A stretch of 64,000 nt of DNA. Source: Microbacterium ginsengiterrae (GTDB lineage: Bacteria > Actinomycetota > Actinomycetes > Actinomycetales > Microbacteriaceae). This document shows positions 59,435 through 64,000 of this stretch, piece after piece. The notes beneath the pieces were generated by a model that saw only the letters and a program-made list of their open reading frames with translations, had not been told where the DNA came from and ran no database searches. Position numbers and translations under genes: made by a program. The stretch lies in NCBI RefSeq assembly GCF_014205075.1, contig NZ_JACHMU010000001.1, forward strand, positions 682,001 through 746,000, read 5' to 3'. Position 1 is the stretch's first letter, and the number at the start of each line of letters is the position of its first letter.

Positions 59435-61000
59435 GTGGCCATGAACTTCCATGATGTGGCGGCTGCGAAGCTGGAGCTCGACCGCGCCAGGAAGGCCGGG
59501 AACCCGGACGGTATCGCCGCCGCGGCCATGAACAACTTCTGGCCGCTCTACTGCTCGCACTACGACGAGCTCATCGCCGCGATCCAGTCACTGCCCGCGC
59601 GTGATCTGGATCGCTATCCGATGCTCCGCGCCACGCATCCGATGACGCGCGTGATGGCCCAGAGCGGGCGGCCGTACAAGCCGCTCATCTATCAGGACGA
59701 TGCGCGCAAGCTGCCGCCCGAGCAACTGGACGTCCTCACTCTCGCCCAGATGATCGCGTTCCGATTCAGCGGCGACGTCGCCGCCGCGCTCGTGTACGCG
59801 CAGCGCCTGGACGAGCGCATCGCCACCGTCGCCTCGGAGTCGCGCTACCGGACCGACGGCCCGCTGTGGTTCCTCCACGCGCAGATCGGAACGACGTACC
59901 TGATCGCAGGGGATTCCGCGTACGCCCTGCGCAAGTTCACGGTCGCGCAACAGCTCGCGGAGCTGTCGCCACTTCCGGATGCGGTCCGTTTCGTCCTCTC
60001 CCGCTCCGCCCTCGCTCACACGCTGCGCGGATCCCTGTCCGAGGCGGAGGCCGCGCTGACCGCCGCGCGCCGCGAGCCGGAGCCGACCCCGGCACATGTG
60101 GTGTCGGTCCGTGGCACGGAGTCGGCCACAGCCGCACTCATCGCCGTCGAACGACTCAGCGACGACGTCGATGCGCACCTCGCAGCACTCGAGCCCTTCT
60201 ACAGCAACGACCTCAGTTGGCCGTTCGCACTCCTCGCGCGCACGCGGGCACTGCTCGCCAAGCGACGTCCTCACGAGGCGCTGGAGGCCCTTCACCTCGC
60301 AGAGGACGCGCACCCGGTGCAGCACGGATCGACGGCCACGGACATCATCACGGCGATGCGCATCGAAGCACTCGCCGCCGCGGGCGAGGAGTCGCGCGCG
60401 CGTGACATCGCCGACGGCTCCGGCCACACGGGTGGGCGCACGGCGATCGCCCGTGCCGGCCTGGCACTCCACCAGGGGCGTTTGGATGCGGCCACCCGCG
60501 AGCTCCGCCAGGTCGCGGCGGACTTCGCACACGGCCCTGGGACGCGCGGGCGTCACCAGCTCCTGTCCGCATGGCTCGAGTTCTCCAGACGCGGCAACGT
60601 CACGGCGGACACCGCCTCCGCGTTCGCTCGGATCGCGATCGCCGGCAGCCTTCGCCGCTCGCTCTCCACCCTCCCCAGCGGAGTGATCACCGCCGTCCGC
60701 GAACGGTTGGACGAGAACGAACGGCCTGCGTTCGATGCCGCCATCGACAGCATCCATTTCCGCGACCTCCGCACCCGCCCTTCCCTCACCGACAGCGAAA
60801 GCCGCGTGCTGCACGCTCTGCCGGTGTATGAGACGGTCGCGGAGATCGCACGGGCCTTCCACGTCTCGCCGAACACGATCAAGTCGCAGTTGAAGTCCCT
60901 CTACCGCAAGCTCGGATGCTCCTCGCGCGAGGAGGCCATCGAGCTCGGCGGCAAGTTCCAGCTCGTCGACCGATACGCCGAGAGCGCCCCCGCACGCTGA
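59435..61000 (+). CDS. LuxR-type regulator with helical repeat domain
   Basis: A 521-residue regulator. Residues about 1-430 are helical and TPR-like, with alanine-rich pairs of helices, and lack a Walker A, so it is not a MalT/LAL ATPase. The C-terminal LuxR HTH (about 452-505) reads LTDSESRVLHALPVYETVAEIARAFHVSPNTIKSQLKSLYRKLGCSSREEA. GTG 59435 directly follows the LapA stop, and an ATG two codons later is the alternative. It may regulate its own pair through the upstream repeats. The signal is unknown. Confidence 0.85.
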   Translation: MAMNFHDVAAAKLELDRARKAGNPDGIAAAAMNNFWPLYCSHYDELIAAIQSLPARDLDRYPMLRATHPMTRVMAQSGRPYKPLIYQDDARKLPPEQLDVLTLAQMIAFRFSGDVAAALVYAQRLDERIATVASESRYRTDGPLWFLHAQIGTTYLIAGDSAYALRKFTVAQQLAELSPLPDAVRFVLSRSALAHTLRGSLSEAEAALTAARREPEPTPAHVVSVRGTESATAALIAVERLSDDVDAHLAALEPFYSNDLSWPFALLARTRALLAKRRPHEALEALHLAEDAHPVQHGSTATDIITAMRIEALAAAGEESRARDIADGSGHTGGRTAIARAGLALHQGRLDAATRELRQVAADFAHGPGTRGRHQLLSAWLEFSRRGNVTADTASAFARIAIAGSLRRSLSTLPSGVITAVRERLDENERPAFDAAIDSIHFRDLRTRPSLTDSESRVLHALPVYETVAEIARAFHVSPNTIKSQLKSLYRKLGCSSREEAIELGGKFQLVDRYAESAPAR

Positions 61001-61019
61001 ACCGCCACGGCGCGATCCG

Positions 61020-61505
61020 TCAGTCGGCGACCGCGCGAAGGAACGCCCTGACGTTCTCGCCGAGCCGCTCGATGCGCAGTTCGCGTGCCGCCTCGCGGTC
61101 GTAGCCCTCGTAGGCCAGCGGCGGGAGCAGCCGCACGTTGTGCGAGCATCCGAACTCCGCGCAGGCCAGTGTCCCGACCGTGTCGCCGTTGCGACCGGCG
61201 GCCCCGGCCTTGCGGGCGGAGAAGAACTGTACGTCGTTGCGGAGGGTCACGTCATCGCACCACGAGCACTGCGCCCTGGCGAGCACGCGCTGCTCGGCGC
61301 GCTGCAGCAGTACGCCGGTGAGCACGCCGTCGACCTCGGTCACGACGTACGCGCGGCGCGCGAACTTCTGATCCGACCAACCGAGGTAATCGAGACGGGC
61401 GAAGTCGATGTCGGCGAGGCCGGGCGGCAATGACAGGGATGAGACCTCCTTGCGGGAGGCGTTGATGAAGGAGGCGCGGATCTCGCGCTCGTCGATGGGA
61501 CGCAT
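61020..61505 (-). CDS. FBP-domain (FusB-like) EF-G-binding zinc protein
   Basis: A 161-residue protein with a helical N-terminal part (MRPIDEREIRASFINASRKE) and a C-terminal treble-clef zinc domain with C80, C83, C115 and C120 (CSWC and CAEFGC). This is the FBP/FusB architecture. FusB proteins bind elongation factor G on the ribosome and release it, giving fusidic acid resistance. Actinobacterial members probably help ribosome turnover. I chose ATG 61505 over an upstream ATG at 61547 because homologue-like sequence starts here. Confidence 0.82.
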   Translation of the reverse strand: MRPIDEREIRASFINASRKEVSSLSLPPGLADIDFARLDYLGWSDQKFARRAYVVTEVDGVLTGVLLQRAEQRVLARAQCSWCDDVTLRNDVQFFSARKAGAAGRNGDTVGTLACAEFGCSHNVRLLPPLAYEGYDREAARELRIERLGENVRAFLRAVAD

Positions 61506-61708
61506 GATGCGGTGCTTTCTGTCTCGCTGAAGGATGAGGAACGGCATCGCTCAGAGGGATGCCGGGTATGACGATCCGCCGGGGACGGGAATTCCGCCTC
61601 CGGCTGACGCTCAGCCTCTGCCGCCGGCGCGCACGGCGCCTGCGACCTCCTTCCGCGCCCGCAGGGCGCACTTCGAGAACAGCACCCGGCGAGTTTACCC
61701 ACATCGAC

Positions 61709-61735
61709 GCCGCGCTGTCACGCATGATGCGCGGC
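61709..61735 (-). terminator. Possible terminator after putA
   Basis: GCCGCGC (61709-61715) pairs with GCGCGGC (61729-61735) around a 13-base loop, 22 bases past the putA stop. The rest of the gap 61548-61757 shows no feature that I can support. Confidence 0.4.
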
Positions 61736-61757
61736 TCCCGCACACCGGGCCCGGAGA

Positions 61758-64000
61758 CTACCCGGCCGCGAGAGGGGCGATGTCGTGCCTGCGCGGCGTG
61801 CCGAACCGGTGCGAGGAGATCGACACCGCCTGCTCGCGCAGGTACGGCAGCAACTCGATCCGGCCCGCGCTGACGACGTCGCCGGCGTACACGGCCACGG
61901 AGGGAGACCCGCCGGTCGCCTCGGCGACGTCGGACATGCGGCCGCCGACGAGACGGATGCGGCCGCCGATCGCCGCGAGCCGCTTCGCTCTCGCACGCCA
62001 CGCGTCGGCATTCTCGATGACCGGCATCACGCCTGCCTCACCGAGCCAGGACCGCACCGCGGCGGGCAGTTCCGTCGCCGAGCTGACGATGAGGCGCGCA
62101 CCGGTGCGCAGCCCCGCCGCGAGGATGCGGATCGCCTGCACGACGGTCGCGTCCTCGATGCGGATCGTGACCGGAACGCTCTGGTAGCGCAGCGCGTTCT
62201 GCTCGGTGGTGAGCCCGGTGACGTCACGTACGGCTCCGAACTCTTCCCGCCAGGCCGCGACATCGGTGGCGAGGGCGCCGCCGAGCCAGGCGATGTCAGC
62301 GCGATCCAGGTCGGATGCCGCCGCCAGCGCCGCTGCGGACAGCGCATCGCTGGGTGCATCCGCCGCGACGGGGGCGTCGGTCCAGTCGGAGAGCCCGACG
62401 AGATAGTTGGGGCCGCCTGCCTTGGTTCCGGCGCCCACCGCAGCCTTCTTCCAGCCGCCGAACGGCTGCCGCTGCACGATCGCGCCGGTGGTCCCGCGGT
62501 TGACGTAGAGATTGCCGGCCTGGACGGTCGCCAGCCACTGGGAGATCTCGTCGTCGTCGAGTGAATGCAGGCCGCTGGTGAGGCCGTAGTCGATCGCGTT
62601 CACGAGTGCGACCGCTTCGTCGAGCGTGCGCGCCGTCATGATGCCGAGAACAGGGCCGAAGTACTCGGTGAGATGGAACGGGCTGCCTGCTGCTACGCCC
62701 TCGCGGATGCCCGGGTTCCACAGTCGACCGTCCTCGTCGAGCTGCTCGGGCTCGAGGACCCACGTCTCCCCCGGCTCGAGCGTCGTCAGCGCGTGGCGCA
62801 GCTTGCCTTCTGCCGGTCCGATGAGCGGGCCGATGCGGCTCGCTCCGTCGCTGGGGTCGCCGACGCGGTACGAGCCGACGGCGTCGAGGAGCTGACGGCG
62901 GAAGCGTTCGCTCGTCGCGACGGTGCCGACGAGGATGACCAGCGAGGCCGCCGAGCACTTCTGACCGGCGTGGCCGAACGCCGAGTACGCCACGTCCTTG
63001 GCAGCGAGGTCGAGGTCGGCGCTGGGTGTGACGATGATGGCGTTCTTGCCGCTCGTCTCGGCGAGCAGGGGCAGATCGGGCCGGAAGCTCCGGAACAGTT
63101 CGGCCGTCTCGTATCCACCGGTGAGGATGACGCGCTCCACGGCGGGGTCGGAGACGAGGCGCTGTCCGAGCTCGCGCCCGTCCAGTTGCACGTACTGGAG
63201 AACCTCGCGCGGGACGCCCGCCTCCCACAGCGCCTCGACCATCACGGCGCCGGAGCGGCGCGCCTGGCGGGCGGGCTTGATGATGACGGGAGACCCTGCG
63301 GCGAGCGCGGCGAGGGTGGAGCCGGCCGGGATCGCGACGGGGAAGTTCCACGGCGGCGTGACGACGGTGAGGCCGACGGGAACGTGGGATGCCCCGTCGA
63401 TCTGTTCGGCGCGCTTGGCGCTCTCGGCGTAGTAGTGCGCGAAGTCGATCGCCTCTGAGACCTCGGGGTCGCCCTGCTCGAGCACCTTCCCCGCCTCGGA
63501 CCCCATCACCTCGAGCAGATCCGCTCGCCGCGCTTCGAGGATGTCGCCGGCGCGGTGGAGGACCTCGGCGCGACCGGCGGCCCCGAGCGCACGCCACTCC
63601 TCGCCCGACGCGACGGCTCGTGCGATCACGGCATCCAGTGCTGCGGCATCCGAGAGCGTGTTCTCGCGCACCGTCGCATCCCCGAGCGACGAGGTGAGCA
63701 TGCGGGAGCGGATCGCGTCACCCCACGCGCGGTTGCCGGCCAGGCTCGGGTCGGTGTCCGGCGTGTTCGCGAACGCATCCCGCGGCGCCTCGGGCTGCGG
63801 CTCTCGGCGATCCTGAGTGCGGTTCGGGCCGGGGACCTCGTCCGGCATGGACGCGATCGAGGCGAGGAAGCGGTCGCGCTCTCGGGTGAACAGGGCCGGT
63901 TCGTCATCGAGCTCGAACACCGCCGACATGAAGTTGTCGCTCGATGCCCCCTCCTCCAGCCGGCGGATCAGGTACGCGATGGCCACATCGAACTCGGCCG
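61758..64000 (-). CDS. putA: Bifunctional proline dehydrogenase/L-glutamate gamma-semialdehyde dehydrogenase (partial)
   Basis: About 747 residues are visible and the gene runs off the window edge. The first visible part (FDVAIAYLIRRLEEGASSDNFMSAVF) is the end of the FAD proline dehydrogenase domain. The aldehyde dehydrogenase domain follows, with TPPWNFPVAIPAG, the base Glu in LLAETSGKN and the catalytic Cys in HAGQKCSAASL, then a C-terminal tail of about 180 residues. It turns proline into glutamate by way of P5C with channelling. The N-terminus and any promoter lie outside the window. Confidence 0.93.
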   Translation of the reverse strand, partial: AEFDVAIAYLIRRLEEGASSDNFMSAVFELDDEPALFTRERDRFLASIASMPDEVPGPNRTQDRREPQPEAPRDAFANTPDTDPSLAGNRAWGDAIRSRMLTSSLGDATVRENTLSDAAALDAVIARAVASGEEWRALGAAGRAEVLHRAGDILEARRADLLEVMGSEAGKVLEQGDPEVSEAIDFAHYYAESAKRAEQIDGASHVPVGLTVVTPPWNFPVAIPAGSTLAALAAGSPVIIKPARQARRSGAVMVEALWEAGVPREVLQYVQLDGRELGQRLVSDPAVERVILTGGYETAELFRSFRPDLPLLAETSGKNAIIVTPSADLDLAAKDVAYSAFGHAGQKCSAASLVILVGTVATSERFRRQLLDAVGSYRVGDPSDGASRIGPLIGPAEGKLRHALTTLEPGETWVLEPEQLDEDGRLWNPGIREGVAAGSPFHLTEYFGPVLGIMTARTLDEAVALVNAIDYGLTSGLHSLDDDEISQWLATVQAGNLYVNRGTTGAIVQRQPFGGWKKAAVGAGTKAGGPNYLVGLSDWTDAPVAADAPSDALSAAALAAASDLDRADIAWLGGALATDVAAWREEFGAVRDVTGLTTEQNALRYQSVPVTIRIEDATVVQAIRILAAGLRTGARLIVSSATELPAAVRSWLGEAGVMPVIENADAWRARAKRLAAIGGRIRLVGGRMSDVAEATGGSPSVAVYAGDVVSAGRIELLPYLREQAVSISSHRFGTPRRHDIAPLAAG

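Noticed and set aside
1..64000. tRNA, rRNA, CRISPR, transposase, integrase or restriction-modification genes
   Set aside because: I looked for them on both strands and saw no supporting sequence. The only repeats found are the 86-base elements and the operator pairs.

Overview
The window looks like a chromosomal segment of a high-GC Gram-positive actinobacterium, most probably Microbacterium or a close relative in Microbacteriaceae. The reasons are very GC-rich third codon positions, frequent GTG and TTG starts, many start codons that sit 6-8 bases after a TANNNT -10 box with no Shine-Dalgarno (leaderless genes), a HAIR/HspR heat-shock operator, and a choline oxidase almost identical in motifs to the Arthrobacter enzyme. 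I saw no rRNA, tRNA, CRISPR array, insertion sequence or prophage. Coding density is high and no gene-free stretch exceeds 300 bases.

Region 1 (131-8178, all minus strand) is a catabolic cluster. In transcription order it holds a DhaK-DhaL kinase, an RpiB-type isomerase, a TIM-type isomerase, a GntR/FadR regulator, a xylose-isomerase-like TIM-barrel protein, a 3-hydroxyacyl-CoA-dehydrogenase-like enzyme, an SDR, an unlisted 36-residue membrane peptide and an ACS-family MFS transporter. Kinase, TIM-type and RpiB-type enzymes together match the route L-erythrulose to L-erythrulose-1-P to D-erythrulose-4-P to D-erythrose-4-P. The barrel and dehydrogenases could feed it by oxidising and decarboxylating a sugar acid. 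The same 16-base palindromic site lies 46 bases upstream of two of these genes and is the likely GntR operator.

Region 2 (8276-30119) is mixed housekeeping: a NUDIX-like protein, an esterase, an ABC-F ATPase with a structured leader, the Lhr helicase followed by an EI24-type membrane protein and an endonuclease VIII, a stand-alone LysR effector domain, an HspR-controlled Clp ATPase, a glutamine amidotransferase, a cation/proton antiporter, PurU, an amino-acid ABC transporter whose binding protein is fused to the permease, a nitronate monooxygenase and a second YidC.

Region 3 (30188-43423) has a divergent histidine kinase/response regulator pair with a 13-residue ORF between them, an M18 aminopeptidase, an NCS1 permease coupled to an isochorismatase-fold hydrolase, the choline-to-betaine operon (BCCT transporter, betaine aldehyde dehydrogenase, choline oxidase), a divergent MBL hydrolase/TetR pair and a membrane-anchored alpha/beta hydrolase.

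Region 4 (43475-46608) is a tryptophan-to-anthranilate operon (TDO, an amidohydrolase, kynureninase) with no KynB-type formamidase.

Region 5 (46800-64000) carries HdeD and a phosphatase, then an eight-gene minus-strand run from glutamate decarboxylase through two unknown membrane proteins, two further transporters or membrane proteins, a Na+/H+ antiporter and FUSC to DedA. It is followed by a metal-dependent amidohydrolase, a LapA-like protein with a LuxR regulator, an EF-G-binding FusB-like protein, and PutA cut by the window edge.

Two copies of one 86-base element with 16-base inverted termini interrupt the ABC-F gene and the kynurenine-operon amidohydrolase, both left open in the same reading frame. 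This, the repeated GntR operator and the 13-residue ORF are the most unusual things here.
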